Made by a program: the position numbers and the translations under genes
Shown here: positions 1 to 13,075 of the stretch, in pieces
How positions within the stretch are numbered: position 1 is the first letter of the stretch
How the letters are laid out: every line of letters starts with the position of its first letter
The notes under the pieces: generated by a model
The model's database searches: none
Told to the model about the DNA's origin: nothing
Seen by the model: the letters and a program-made list of their open reading frames with translations, nothing else
Assembly: GCF_037975245.1 (NCBI RefSeq)
Contig: NC_092569.1
Span: 29,532,168 to 29,596,167 of the forward strand
Reading direction: 5' to 3'
DNA length: 64,000 nucleotides
Origin: Apostichopus japonicus
Lineage: Eukaryota; Echinodermata; Holothuroidea; Aspidochirotida; Stichopodidae

Positions 1-116
1 CCAGCCTTTCAATGTGTCCAACTGATGTGTTAATGTTTATAATACATAGGTGATATAACTTACAGAGGTTGCTTCTTATTATAACGTAAATCATATAACA
101 TTACAATTACACCTAC

Positions 117-147
117 CTGAAGATCTTCCCTCGGCACTGACGATTAC
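117..147 (-). CDS. Gene 0 exon 2, 31-nt linker exon
   Basis: Acceptor TTACACAG and donor GTAGGT flank a 31-nt exon read as VIVSAEGRSS plus the first base of a Gly or Asp codon. Size, phase (0 to 1) and the Ser-Ser end match the linker exons at 18158-18188 and 43098-43128. Confidence 0.65.
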
Positions 148-3100
148 CTGTGTAATAATAGACATTTTCTGAATACATTACAAGACATACAGAATATTGC
201 AGTCAACACTAAGCAGGATCAGATTAAATCTAATGTTAATGTATAATGAACCAGTTCGAGGGAAAGGAAGAGCATTTCGGGAACTTGTCCAAGAAAATGT
301 TACATTAAAACAAGTAAAGTCGATTTAAACTTTGGTAAATTCTCCTGATCGCCACTTTATATGATTTTTTTTTTTTTTTATATTCCATATCTGATTTATA
401 GGTCAATGATCACTCACAGAGTACAACTTTCTTAAAGGAAGCATTAGATTTGCATTTTCCGCTTTTTACAGCCACTCTAACTCGTACATGATATGCAAGC
501 TAACGCAAGAGAACAAAGGCAATAGCCGGCTGCTTGAATAAACTGCTTTGTTGCTTAATGCAGACAGATGTTCTTTGTTCATGTTATATTTTGACATAAG
601 AACATTTCAGACTTGAGTTTTAACGCATTTGTGTTTGACAGTCCATCGTAACGGGTATGGAAACAAGCTCTTCTTTGTGGAATACAATTACTGTTTCTTG
701 ATACTTACCGTGCACGTGGAAGACTGAGATTTAAAAGGTGTCATTTTACTTGTAAGTTAAGTGCATAGACATATGATGATTGAGTCTGGGGTTTCCACGT
801 GATATAACTTTTATTCTCAGCTGAGTGCTCAGAAGCACTTTGCAAGTTAGTGTGATAGGCTACTACAAGTCATATACATATAGTTCCATAAGTTACTTCT
901 TAAATTGTGTTTTACCCCGGTGCATTTTTCAGAAACTATTTGAATATGCCATATTTACAACTTTGCTTGTGCAAAATGTTTCTTGGACTCTTGCCAAGAA
1001 TATTTGCAAGGGCAAAACAGTGAAATTTAATTTAAAGCCCGACAAAGACTGCTTTGTAGGCTATACGTAGCGTTAAGTGGCCTGACTGGTTCGTTTATAT
1101 CAGTAAATATTAACCAGAACTGCTTGTTTGACAAGCTGGTCGGCATATTGGCCGCTGGCTACGAATCGAAATTGAAACTGAGGCTAAAATAGTTGAGAAC
1201 AAATTAATAAAACATTGCAAAAACAAGAAGTGGCTTTGTTATGGAAAAAGAAGTTCAATATCGGTTGCCGTTATCGACATTGGGCCTTAATTTTACCGAT
1301 ACCGATATGCCGCCGATATCACAAACTATTATCGGCGCAACACTAGTTTTGATTGGAAATATTTTGAGCAGTTTTATCCATATTTTTGTTCGTAAGGTAA
1401 AAGTCACAGGCAAAATAACGATGTCAATCCCTTATGCCTTATGCTCCTTCTTAGCAGACATAGGCCTAGTTTGTTACAACGTTAGAAATTTGTAATTCTT
1501 CAAATGGTGACACTTTCACAAACTAACTAGATATTTAAGACAACAATATCAAAAGCTAACTCAACAAATCCACCTGGTATAGAAAGAAGAATAAAGATTT
1601 AACATTAAAATTGTATCATCTATAACATGATGATAACATTACATAGTGTGACATTGCTCTCGTAACAGAAGAGAAGGGTCGGAAGCAGCTTAAACAAATT
1701 CATTTTTCTTGTATGCTAATTCCGAATAATACTAATATAGACAGGTTAGAACAGCCGAGCATATTACAATTCAAATTTTATGAAATGACGATGTTATCTG
1801 TCAAGACAAAAACATAATGTATAGCATTTCCAGTACATGAAGTGAATTTAGACAATTCTCTGAATAACCAGAAAAAACAAGCTGTAAATCATTCGTGAAA
1901 GTGAAACAGTTCTCTGATGTTTTCTTCTCCATCAAATTTGTGAAAATTCTTGAAAACAATGCTTCACATGGGTCATCTTGTCAATAGTTTTAACACGTCG
2001 AACAGGCCAAGGGTTACTTTTTGGCACAATTTAGTATCCTTCTAGAAGAACATGGCTCTTAGATACAAGACTATGGTATCATATTTACCTAAAGTTATAA
2101 ATTATCAAATCTACATAATCGAAATTATTACGTGGATTGATTTGAGCTATTTAGTAGTACATTTTATACTTTGCTGTTGCCCAAAGAGTAAAGCACACAA
2201 TATAATACAATCTCTACAAAGAGATTGAAGCGTAAAGGGGAGGGGGTGGGTCCCGGGAGATATGTTTTTATCGTCGAATATGTTATGCAGGAAGCAACGA
2301 CTTACACTGTTTGAGACGTTACTGTTGTATCTGTACACAACATTGTATTTATAATCACAGAATGCTAAATACCACATGCCGTATTTTCCCTGTATAAAAT
2401 GCAGCCTCTTGCGAACTATTGCCAGAACATATCATTTGGAGGGATTAATTTTCAATTGATATCTTTCAACTTATTACCATACATGGAGTAGTTATAGGTG
2501 TTACGACAATACTTTCCAGTTTTTGCAACATGTTAGAAAAGAGACATTTAAATACAGTGTGATATATTTGATGTTTAATTTTACAAGTCTATCATCAATG
2601 TCTATTTTAAGTATTTGGGAGAGTTCACTTTTGTATACTGAACTACATTACAACTTACATGCTACTGTTAAACGAAAAATTAAGTTCTTTACTACACCGA
2701 CCAGCCACATAAAGGGAAGGTGTGATACGTGTGGGAAGGAGGGAGTGATGGAGGACAGCGAAAAGGGAGAATGTGATGGGGATCGGTGACTACTCCCATC
2801 GTTTACATGTTATAGAGATAGAGTACATTTTCAGTAGTAAATCTGGTCATTAACTATGAACGACGACATACATGAGAATATCTTCAAATTGAGATTATTA
2901 GACATTACCTAGTTAGTCAGTCACAAGGAAGTTTTCATGATTGGCACGACTTCATGGAGCATTTTATGTGAAAATGGAGTAAACTACGGCATTTTGTGAA
3001 ATGAGAGGTTTAAATAGAGGACATTAATATATGTCTTTATCGTAGCAGTTTATTTCCAGATTATACATTGCCACCAAATAGCCAAATAACTATTTTGCAC

Positions 3101-6100
3101 AGTTGTAGTTAATATATATATATATAACAAAAATATCACTTAAAAAAAGTCATTAAAATGTTGGGGAATTGGATTATGTCAAAAAAGTATTTTTTTCTAT
3201 AAAAATGAAATTTAATTTACAGTTTACAGATTTATCCTAACTTGAACTTAAAAAAAAAACTAAAGACAGAACAAGAAACCATGTTTTAAAGAATTCCTGA
3301 TCAACATAACTTTGCAATTAAAATAATAGAGTATAATTATTTAAGTACAAGAAACCAGAAAAAAACAATCATGTTAGTTTTAAAGTGTTAGAAATGTTCT
3401 CTGCATCTACACTGAGTTATTCCGCTAGGAATATGGCCTTTTAGTAATTTTCTTATGATAGGGTGAAATTGTAGTTTTGCTTTGTCCAGAATATGGCTTA
3501 TTCCTGACACTATAATGCAACAAAAGGGATTTAATGGAAGAAAACATTCAAATCTTCCGTGAAATTGATTTATTTGATAAAACATTACATTGTTTTTAAA
3601 CAGTTTTCTTTTCTTACTTTTTTCTGGATTGGTGTCACAACGAATAAAGATACATTCTACTACAAATTTTATTTTGACTATGATTGAACAACATAAATGT
3701 CAATAAAAATCAAACGCAATTTACATTTTGTTGAGAAAGCTCTCGCTCCAATTATGTTGTATTACTTATTCTCTACGTTGTTTTAACTGTTATAGATTAA
3801 TCCTTATTGGAAGTAAAAAAACAAAAACAAAACAATAACAAAACTAAAGCCAGAACAAGAAAACATGTTTTAAAGAATTCCTGATCAACATAACTTTGCA
3901 TTTAAAATTGAAGAGAGCAATTATTTAAAAACAAGCAGCCAGAATAAGAATCAGGTTAATTTTAAAGTGTTAAAATGTTCTCGGCATGTTCACTGAATTA
4001 TTACCCTAGTAATATGGCCTTTAGTGGTTTTCTTATGATAGGGTGAAGTTGTAGTTTTACTATGTCTAGACCTCAATCGGGATTGATGGCACAAAGACTA
4101 AAGAAAAAGATTTTTATTTTGACTATGGCTTTATACATATAACTATTATCCACCTTTAAAATTCACATTGCACTGTGAAGAAGTAACGCCTATGACATTA
4201 AAAAGCGCCTTTTTTTTTAATTCTAGTTTATTTGATTAAAGATCGTGTAAAAACAATACTATAAGAAAACAATGCTCTTACAATACTATTAGTTGTCACT
4301 ACCATCACCAAATCGCTACCGCTTACTAGACTTCAACGTTTTTGAAATTTAAAAGGCATGCGATAGAGATGTTTTTTTAAAACTTTGTCATTTCAAATCA
4401 AATAAATGAACATGTCTTACATTTTTCTGCTCTTATGTCAATCATCTTTTAAAAAGTGCGGTTAACATTGGTGTATTTATCAATATAAGAAAGCTGAGTA
4501 TTAGGATAATATTTCTTGAGAATTTTTAACAATATAAAGCCTGAAGGACTAAAGGAAAAAGAGAAACACGGAAAGAGAAAAATTGGAAGCTAGCCACTAA
4601 AATCGGCGTAGACATTTTTCATGATCGCGTACCATATCATTTTGCGTGGAGCAATGTAAAGCCATAACGTAGCACCTAATGAGAGCCATAGCACTCAAAA
4701 AATAGCACTTGTAATTTTAATTGGTATTAATCCGTGTAACTATTTTTTTTTTTCAGCATTTAATTTCCAAAATGTCACTTTTTTTATTTTCATAAATTAG
4801 TTTTAAATTACATTGACGTGTATACCAGTAAGTTTCAATGTTATTCAACCTTGTTTCCTTGAACATGTACATGAACACAAATATGAATCTAAATGTTTAT
4901 GTTTTAAAAATACATTTCGAAACATCTTTACTTTTTGTTGTAGACTATTTGTCACATAATGATACTTAAATAACGATATTATTAACGTGATATGATGTAA
5001 GCATGTGAAGGAAGTAACATTTAGGTGCTCTTAAGAAATTGTAACGCTGCAAATGTTGGGTTTGGATGATAGTTTACAGCAATATTATCACACTTAAAAC
5101 TGAGCATTGATACAAATATGATTAAACCTGAATCTGTCTTGCCACACTTTTAAAGTTATAAATACCTTTTTTAAAATGATGTATCTTATTGTTCAAAATT
5201 GTATTCACAGTAGTTACCCAACTGTTTGACTATTTGAAATGGAAGTTTATTAAGCATCTTTGTGGTTAAACTAATACATAGTTTTGCTTTTAGATTAGCC
5301 AACGCCAATGTTGCTTTAATGTATTCATAAGAATAATTTGAACAACGACAAGTAATAAAGTCTCCGTTTTGGAAATCATATCAAAATAAGAGAGATGACA
5401 AAGGAAGTTGACTTTATACAGATGGGAATCAAGTTAAGCGTATGGAATTTATGTCAAATAATAAAAGAGAAGCAAGGCATTAAATAACATTGGAAATGTT
5501 TTCACCGTACAGAGAGTACCGAGTATCGCTCTGTATCGATAGAGAATATGATTATTGGATTTTTAAAAGGGAGACAAATTTTAACATATGAATCTAGAAG
5601 TAGCAAAATACTATAGTTAAGTATTAAGTTTCCCCCCCCCCCCAAAAAAAAATAATGGATCATGAATTTATGAGCTAGAATAATATGCATGTGAATTTAA
5701 ACTCAGTAATTCATAATATGAAATGAAGGAGTGTTGTAACGTATTGGTATGTATCTGTGAAAGGTAGGGTTAGCTATTGGAGGTTCTTTAAAGGATATGT
5801 GGAAAAATATATACTCACAATTTGAAAAGAAACTGCTTTTTCCCTAGCATATCACGAAACGCGATTGACTTTTAAAAAGTGGTGTGTAACGAAAACCGAT
5901 TGAGATGTTTGAATTAGCTTTTCTTCTAAGTATTTTACACGTAAGCAAAGTTTAGATAATACAGTATTAAGGCATAGGAAAACCAGTTAAAACTATTTCA
6001 GCCTTTTTTTTATTATCGCAATATGTGTGGTTAAATTAAAGACGTTTTGTTAAAAGTCGAAACGTTGTTGTCCTATCGCGCAGTTAAAAAATGTGAGTGT

Positions 6101-6378
6101 ATTTAATTGAAGGCCTTCTTATTGAATATCAACAAGTATTTGTATCGAAGTTTTCCTATTTTTTGGAAGATGCTTACACTTCAGATTGTCACATCATTTA
6201 ATATTAACAGGGCTAGCCCAACAACACATTAACGCAATGTATGTACTTTAGAAACAATCAGAAGATATTCAATTTTAAAATACAAAATATATTTAATAAT
6301 GGAAAGACTTACCATTTCTGCTCCAAACGAGTTCCAAATCGTCAAAACAGTCAAACAAAATTTGAAAAACTTCTCCAT
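117..6378 (-). CDS. Gene 0: 5' end of a fibrinogen-related lectin gene (partial, exits left edge)
   Basis: Two exons match the first two exons of genes 1 and 2 in sequence, phase and order. Exon 1 (6313-6378) encodes a 22-residue start with a hydrophobic stretch and ends in a GTAAGT donor. Exon 2 (117-147) is 31 nt, exactly the size in genes 1 and 2, with consensus splice sites on both sides. The intervening intron is about 6.2 kb, against 5.3-5.4 kb in the other two genes. Genes 1 and 2 have exon 3 about 0.3-0.6 kb further on, so the rest should lie beyond the left edge. The product is inferred to be a secreted FReD protein; no fibrinogen exon is visible here. Exon 1 differs clearly from genes 1 and 2, so this is an older or faster diverging paralog. 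Confidence 0.7.
148..6312 (-). other. Intron 1 of gene 0
   Basis: AT-rich with no recognisable protein-coding exon. It holds a direct repeat (3255-3490 and 3836-4070), a C12 run at 5632-5643 and a short (TA)n at about 3113-3126. The small open frames on either strand show no family resemblance. Confidence 0.5.
3255..4070. repeat. Direct repeat, two arms of about 235 bp, 580 bp apart
   Basis: Arms 3255-3490 and 3836-4070 share long stretches such as tttaaagaattcctgatcaa and tatgatagggtgaa with scattered substitutions and small indels. The 345 bp between them is unrelated AT-rich sequence. It looks like an old local duplication inside intron 1 of gene 0. Confidence 0.75.
6313..6378 (-). CDS. 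Gene 0 exon 1, signal peptide
   Basis: Reads MEKFFKFCLTVLTIWNSFGA then EM, followed by the donor GTAAGTC. Genes 1 and 2 share the block FLTVLTLWNSLGSEM at the same place and end at the same codon. The start is five codons closer to the shared block than in genes 1 and 2. Confidence 0.72.
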
Positions 6379-9300
6379 TATTTCGGGTTTGTATAGATGT
6401 TACGCGAAAATATATTCGATGAAGTACAAGATGACAAATGGCACAGAGTCTCTCTATAGGGGTGATCAACTCCCTATTAAAATGACCGCAGTAGTATGGA
6501 TGTCCATAAATGCCATTATTTTATTTGAAGTATAATTTGGTGAACAGCTTATACAAATGTACTGCACATCTGTAGTATCCGTAGGCTTGTATGTAAAGAT
6601 AACTATTCGACATGCGCAATCCAACATAATATTATTCAGAGCTATTTATATCTTGAACATTCAGTATATAGTACAGTAAGCTTAGGTTGTATGATGTTCA
6701 ATTGTCCTTGATCCGATAATTACAGCATAACACCTAGTGTATACTTATTGACTATCGTGCATCTAGTTCCAAGGACAGCAAAGATATTGTAATTCAATAA
6801 TAGTAAAATGTATTTTGTTTTTGAAACGAATATCAATTACGGTGAATGCTTATATTTTATGTTACATCTAGTGTGGTTCATATTAAAGTCTTTTGTAGTT
6901 GTATGTCGAAATAATGACGTCAATGCTACCAAGCCGATGAAAAGAGAAGGAATGATGATTTGCTTGTTCTGGTTAAGCTGCTTTTATCGATATTTTTAAG
7001 AACCCTTTATGAGTGATTAATTTAGCTAAGTTACTACACTTTTACGTTGGAAGGCAAAATTAAAGAAGAATAAAAAAGACAGGAAGTGATTCTACTAATC
7101 AGCAATACATTACATGCATGGACTAGTACAATACATCTTATATAACGTGAAATATACTGTATGATCTATTATACACTATCAATATATATAGAGAAATATC
7201 TAATTGACACATTTTGGAAAAGGTCGATGATTTGAAGCGGTAAGCTATATGAACAATACTTCCTTGTTTATGATGCCTACGTCACATCCTGTTTGCGGAA
7301 TCGAGTGTCCTCACATCTAATTGAATAAACATGTCATCTATTTGAAGGCAAGATTTACATCTATACTGACTGTAAATTATGAAGAAAGCTTTCGTCATAT
7401 GTATGTAAGATATTGAGTCTAAGGAGCTTGTTATGACTTTTGTACAGCTATGTAACTTCTGGTGATTCCATGGTACTAAAACTCATAGTAATAGTTTGTC
7501 AAGTTTTCTTGAACTAGATAGGACCAATATGAAAGCGCCCCCTCTTAATTTTGTTTGCAGCGGGAGCGCCCATTTGTTATTGATCACATTCAAGACAAAG
7601 ATTTCAAATGTTGCACTTAATATGTTTATTTGTTACAAATTGACTAAAATACAGATTAAGAAACGAGTTAAATTTATTTCTTAATTATATAAGTGTTATT
7701 TTGTATTATTTATATACTTATAATGATCCCATAATTCTCATTATTCTCATCCTAGTACTGTTTGCTAATACTTAACGTCCACCTTGATTTGTACATAATT
7801 CCTAGCTTAATACTGTATTTTTTTTTTAATATTTGAGATTTAAGTGGTAAGATAACCAGATAATATATATAACCAGATACTATATTTCAACCATTTTATC
7901 ATTCATTTTTTTGTGTCACTGATTTTGTAATATGTAATTAACAATATTAATAATACATTTTATCTTAGTTTGCTATTTCCGGAAAGAAAAGCAATGCAAA
8001 TAGTAGTGAACTAAGGAACACATTTTATTTTTTATTTGATTTAAGTTAATTGGATTATTTTACGAACGAACTTACTGTTTACTCGGCAGAGGTTTGTACA
8101 AATACTAGCCACTGTGAACATGTTATTCAATGCAATTGGAAGTGTTTCAGAAACTTTGCAAACTAGCCCCCCCCCCCCCTCCCTCCAAACCCCTTCCCAA
8201 ATAGGAGTGAAACCAAGTGATTTGTATGATATCACGATAAATTATACTGATGATGCTAATTAATGACAAGGCTAAGCAAGCAATTGTCAGTAGAAAAGGA
8301 GGGGGCATTGGAAAGAGGGTGTTATGGGTACAGGAATACAGTGAAACAGAAGAAGATAAATATTACTTCACAAAATGATCCTATTCAACAACAATCGAGT
8401 GAACTGAAGAATTCACACACTAGCTGATACTGTGATTGCAGGCAACAGTATAAATGTTAACAAATCCATTTAGATTAGTGTCTTTCAAATGCAAATGATA
8501 GGTTAATAACTGAATAAAGGAGCCTTAAGTGTTTTCTCACCTTAAGATGCAAAGTATTCTCATATTTAGATTATTATTGCAGAATGTACCAATAAATTTA
8601 ACGTCATCTTTAAATGGGTATCAACTTCGCAAGGTTACAAACAGCAAAAAAAAGTCAGATTGTTTGTAACAATAAATGTTTGGGTTAAAACATCGTTTTG
8701 GAGCATGGATGTTATTGAATTGAGTGGTTTTGCAGTCCAAACGAGCGTTTGTTGCACATTTTAAGCATTGCAGTTAAATATTTGTGGCTTCTAAATTCAT
8801 TTTCTCTCCTCTCTTTCATGGGGTCCCGCATGTTTAGCATTCCTACCTTATAAGTTTTAATAAATTTTCAGTAATAGTCCAAGCCATCAGCTATCATATG
8901 GTGGGTAGGACACGTCAGTTAGAAACATTTATCTATGCTCTAGCGACCCTGGAAAGCGGCCAATTAAGTTTGTAAGTCAATGGAGCAATTAATTGGCACG
9001 CACCACCTTAAACGTGTTGTTGTCTGTCTCGTGCAGTTGCATTGTATTCACATACCTAATTAAAGTTAACAACCGCTAACACCACATGGAAACAAACACG
9101 CAATTCGTATAAATAGAGGGCAGCAATGCTAATTAATAACTGACTGTATCAAGTATTAGTAACATGATAAATATGCAAACTACAACTGAGGGTACTCTAC
9201 CAACATATAACGATTCTAAAGATGCAGCTTTAATTTGATTTCAGAACCAAAACAACTATCTCAATGTCCTGCCTTTTCAAAGCTAAGAACTATCACAGAA

Positions 9301-9430
9301 AAGGAATGTAGGTTGCCCGTACATTAGGTTGGGCTTCAGAATCAGGGTCAGACTCAGAGAAACAAAAAGTACATGTTCATCAACACATTGTAACTGTTCT
9401 CATCACTCGTGAAATATATATCTCTGTGGC
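6379..9430. other. Upstream region of gene 0, no gene recognised
   Basis: The first few hundred bases should hold the gene 0 promoter; a TGCGCA core at about 6615 resembles one in the promoters of genes 1 and 2. Beyond that I see AT-rich sequence with short unrecognised frames and a C13 run at 8167-8179. Near 8967-9007, tgtaagtcaatgg followed by a caccacc end resembles the right end of the insertion at 30184-30639. Confidence 0.4.
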
Positions 9431-9439
9431 CCAAAAAAG

Positions 9440-9970
9440 AAATGTAAAATGTCCGTCTTAAAGTTGCTCGGTCTACTTTGCCACAGGAGTGAGTTTAGTT
9501 GTTATAACTGTTAGAATTATGATTGGGCGTCGCTCATGACATCAACAAGAAAAGAATTATAAGATCACAAAATTACACACTATTTTCTGTCAAATACACA
9601 TCAGAAATGATCATTTAACTGGAAATTGCGTATCATGCCGTATTGGCAGCTTTGAAATTTTGACCCAAGTGCTGTGAAGTATGTGTACAGAAGTGTTAGC
9701 CTATTACGTACGGTCAAGTCCGAGGTATGAGGGGCAAAATGACAGCCTTATTTTCAAACACTTTATTTCATTTATTTCATGTTTTATTCAGATTTTCAAA
9801 CAGTTCTTTCATTTATTTTATAATTGTTTATATCCAGGGTCACTTTTGTTCTAATTTGCCCTGCCAAAACCATCCTCTACACCAACACCTCGCCGTGCAA
9901 GGCTTCTTTCTTGTAACTGAGCAGCCTACAATGATATCCTATGGAATATCCTATGCAACATGATGGTTTT
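9440..9970 (+). repeat. Duplicated intergenic segment R2, copy 1
   Basis: Matches 50690-51125 over several hundred bases, including the identical run agaagtgttagcctattacg followed by tacggtcaagtccgagg. No protein domain is recognised. Edges are approximate. Confidence 0.7.
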
Positions 9971-10179
9971 CTCCAGACAATTGGTAGCGATATTTGAAAC
10001 ATGGCTTTGAACCCTGGTTGCTAACTAGTTGACAGACAGTTCATTGGTTGATTCAATGTAACAGAAACATTGTATTTAGCTGCCCATGCTGGGCGTATTC
10101 GAATATAATATATATGAAGGGGAAATTAGGATATTGTAGGCTACCTCAGATAATGTTGTACAATTTGTGGGTGCATAAT

Positions 10180-10930
10180 GACAGACCAAAGTGTCCCTTC
10201 AGGTCCCTTCAGATCCCTACAATGGTGATAGCTCTCTAATAATGAAAGATTTTATAGGCCTATGCGTCAAATTAGAACTTCACTCGGAGTATGCAGGGCG
10301 GATCTAGATTTTTAAAAAAAAGAGGAGATTTATTCAGGCTCGTAGCCGGACTTAGTATTGAAGGGGGGAGGCAAGATATTTTTCCGGGTGGGGAGGGGTG
10401 ATATGTTTGTGACATTATCTAAGCGGAGTTACATCAAGTGAACATACCATTATTTTGAGATTTCATGCTTAACGTAACTAGCGAACTGTACGCTCTCCTC
10501 AGCCCGCTCTTAGGTGTTAGAAGGAATGAATGACAGGTTATTACCGAATGATGGCTTCTTTCTTCTTCAACTCGAAATCATTGGTAGGCTATTATAATAT
10601 GACTGACTGACGTTGCGCGTTGGATAGGTGTAACCTTAATAACGTTTACCAAAACAATCCCATGGCCAGCCAATTGGTTTTCTACGGTAAGATAATCGCT
10701 GACAGCTTAGGGCAGAATAAGGTGTTTCTGGAGTGAGGGATGAATTTATCCAAAACTTGTCGAAATTGTTGTGGAAAGTTTCCGGTCATTGCACTTTGTC
10801 AGCTTGTAACTTCTGATGAATACGAAGAGAATCCTGGACCGCCGTATCTCTGCATACATCGAGCTAGTTTCCTTCCGGTATAGAATTATTTTCACTTCCG
10901 AAAATGGGTAGGTCCGGACCAAGTGGACCC
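10180..10930 (+). repeat. Duplicated intergenic segment R3, copy 1
   Basis: Matches 36410-37130 with many indels (shared: gtgatagctctctaataatg, catggccagccaattggttttc split by differences). It marks the left end of duplication block 1. A 143-codon frame in the other copy is broken here, so it is not treated as a gene. Confidence 0.7.
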
Positions 10931-11680
10931 CCCCCCCCCGTGAATCGGCCCATGGTATGTTTCGATAATCACAAAAGTAAAATTCGCCTCAACCACACAA
11001 GAATTATAGTGAAAGTATTTACTATTCATTAAATTTCATTAATATCTTACTGTGTGGGAGTTTTCGGCTGTATCAGTATTATACTATCGTCTGTATTTAT
11101 TTTATTGCAGTCCCAAATATATATTGCTTAAATGTGTGCAAATCCTATCTTGAACTAAAACTGCATTTGCCTGCAAATACGTACTATTGTAGTGCGCGTG
11201 TAGTGCTTGCAGTATTTGGAAGACATTTTCAGTCGTTCATCGTGTTATATTTTTGGGCGGACAACACATCAGAGAGAATAGTCATGTAGGTACCTACAAA
11301 AAGAGGGCGTTTGTGAACGTCGTGACAGACTCATAATAAGTTGGCTTTGAAGCTAGCCTCTGAAATTGCAAATATAAAGAGACTATATGTAACTTTAAGT
11401 TGTCCAGTTATGTAGGTATCGTTCACCTGGCCAGTAAGGCCAATACTGTAGCGCGCACGCGCACTTCAATAAATAGGGTTCTATTTGCTCACTCGGGATG
11501 AAACCTGATTTGTATTGATGATAACTATAGGTTATAAAATCAGTGGGTTGGAAGGTAATCGTTTACATGATGTGGATGGCGGGGGGCGGGGGGGGGGGTG
11601 TAAGTGCGAGTTTGGAGCAGGAAGTACTTACAGATTAGGTCCACTTACATCAGACGGAATGTAACTAATAACTTCTTTTC

Positions 11681-11854
11681 TTTCGAAACAGATTCATGAC
11701 AATTTCCTTTTGGTTCCCCAAGGTTGGATATCTGTATAACGTACATATAGATCAAGTTATGGATGGCTTTCGAAACAGATTCATGACAAATTCCTTTAGG
11801 TTCCCTAAGTTTGGATATCTGTATAATGTAATTATAGATCAAGTTATAGATGGC
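11681..11854 (+). repeat. Two-unit tandem duplication, 87-bp period
   Basis: Units start at tttcgaaacagattcatgac (11681 and 11768) and end in gatcaagttat[a/g]gatggc. The homologous place near 54527 has only one unit, so the duplication is specific to block 1. Confidence 0.8.
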
Positions 11855-12431
11855 GTGCACAGATTTCAAAGGAACCGGTTTCGGGGTATTTTACATTTCT
11901 TCGACTGAGTTAGACCGGAATATGGAACTTTATGATAATGGGGTGAATGTATAACATATTGTTAACGAGGGAGTAAGACACTGGTCTGGTTATAGGCGCC
12001 TATAACACGTCGGGAGTTCTGGGAGTCTTGCTAATTTAAACTCTCGAAGTTTTGTAAGCGTTTGAAAAGGGATGTGCACACCTAGTCGAGTGGTCTTATT
12101 ATATCACTTATGAATATATACACAAATTCAAAAACAAGAAAATATCCGAATAAGCCCCCACCCTCCCCTCCCCCTTCCCGAATGAGGGATATAGTTGAGA
12201 TGGGATGCCCCGTTACGAACGCCAATGGTATGGGACTACAAATTGCCTATACCGTCAAATATTGGCCAATAAGTATCAAGAGTGAATTTAGTTCAAAACA
12301 GATTTTTTTTTACAGCGAGAGAGCTATAAAAGAGTTTTACAGTGGTGAAACATTAATTTTATGGGATTATTTTAATTCTTAAGCAATGGACGAAAAGACA
12401 AATGAAAAGAAGACGTCAACGTTACCGACAC

Positions 12432-12458
12432 TTTATTGTAGACTTTGTTAATTTTATT
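12432..12458 (-). terminator. Candidate polyadenylation signals of gene 1
   Basis: Two AATAAA hexamers on the minus strand (12453-12458 and 12432-12437), about 280-300 nt past the stop codon. Gene 2 has AATAAA at the matching place (37701-37706). Confidence 0.5.
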
Positions 12459-12734
12459 CAGAAATTAGTGTCACATTATCGTAATTCCATCATTATTGTT
12501 AATGACATGACATGTTCAAAATGCGTTGTCACATAGAGATATCTTAGTGTTCCCGTATTACTAGGTCGATTCATTTCTGTCCGTTCTGTCGATTTCGGAC
12601 AGAGATAAGAGCACTTTTCCTCGATTACAAATATATTACAATAGTACCCGTGTAACATTCGGTGGAGAGGAGTTCTGTTGTTTTCTATACTCTGTTTCTA
12701 AAGATCACTCCACAATGACAATTTTTGTTTATCT

Positions 12735-13075
12735 CTACACCGGCCGTATTTTCATATCTGCATATTGTAGGCCGCAGTCGTATCCACTAAGATAACTCCA
12801 GAATATGTTCGTTCCTCGAGTTGAGCCGTCGTAGTCTCCGTTGAGGTGAGAATCAGCACAAATAGCACAGCCGCTTCCGACAGGGAAATAATCGCAATAA
12901 TACTCATCCCTAGGGCAATAAGTAGGGCAATGGGAAGAAGTAATGCAATAATAATAATAACCGAACCACCAGGCTCCTCTATGCTTCTCGGCGCAGTCAT
13001 AGGAACTCCACTCATCATTATCCCGGTCACGTGTGCTGAATGGTTTGTTGTTGTGCCAAGACATAGCATTATAAC
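12735..13075 (-). CDS. Gene 1 exon 8, FReD2 P subdomain with inserted loop
   Basis: Phase 1 start. NNKPFSTRDRDNDEWSSYDC gives the Ca loop (D-R-D-N-D) and first Cys, followed by HRGAWWF. Then comes an insertion of about 32 residues with five Cys and a run of four TAT (Tyr) codons, then C-ADSHLNGDYDG, GTNIFW, GYDCGLQY, MKIRPV and a stop. A canonical FReD has only about two residues between WWY and that Cys. Confidence 0.93.

Larger units (their letters stand above)
11497..12720. repeat. 3'-flank segment R4 of gene 1, shared by the gene copies
   Basis: Downstream of the gene 1 stop and repeated, with indels, at about 37400-37990, 54330-55500 and in part 29680-30060. Shared blocks include gatgaaacctgatttgta and tgggactacaaattgcctat. 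The part next to the stop codon is the likely 3' UTR. Confidence 0.65.

Noticed and set aside
1241-1495. 84-codon plus-strand frame with hydrophobic segments
   Set aside because: No recognised family, no counterpart elsewhere in the window, and it overlaps a repeat-like CGATA cluster inside the gene 0 intron.
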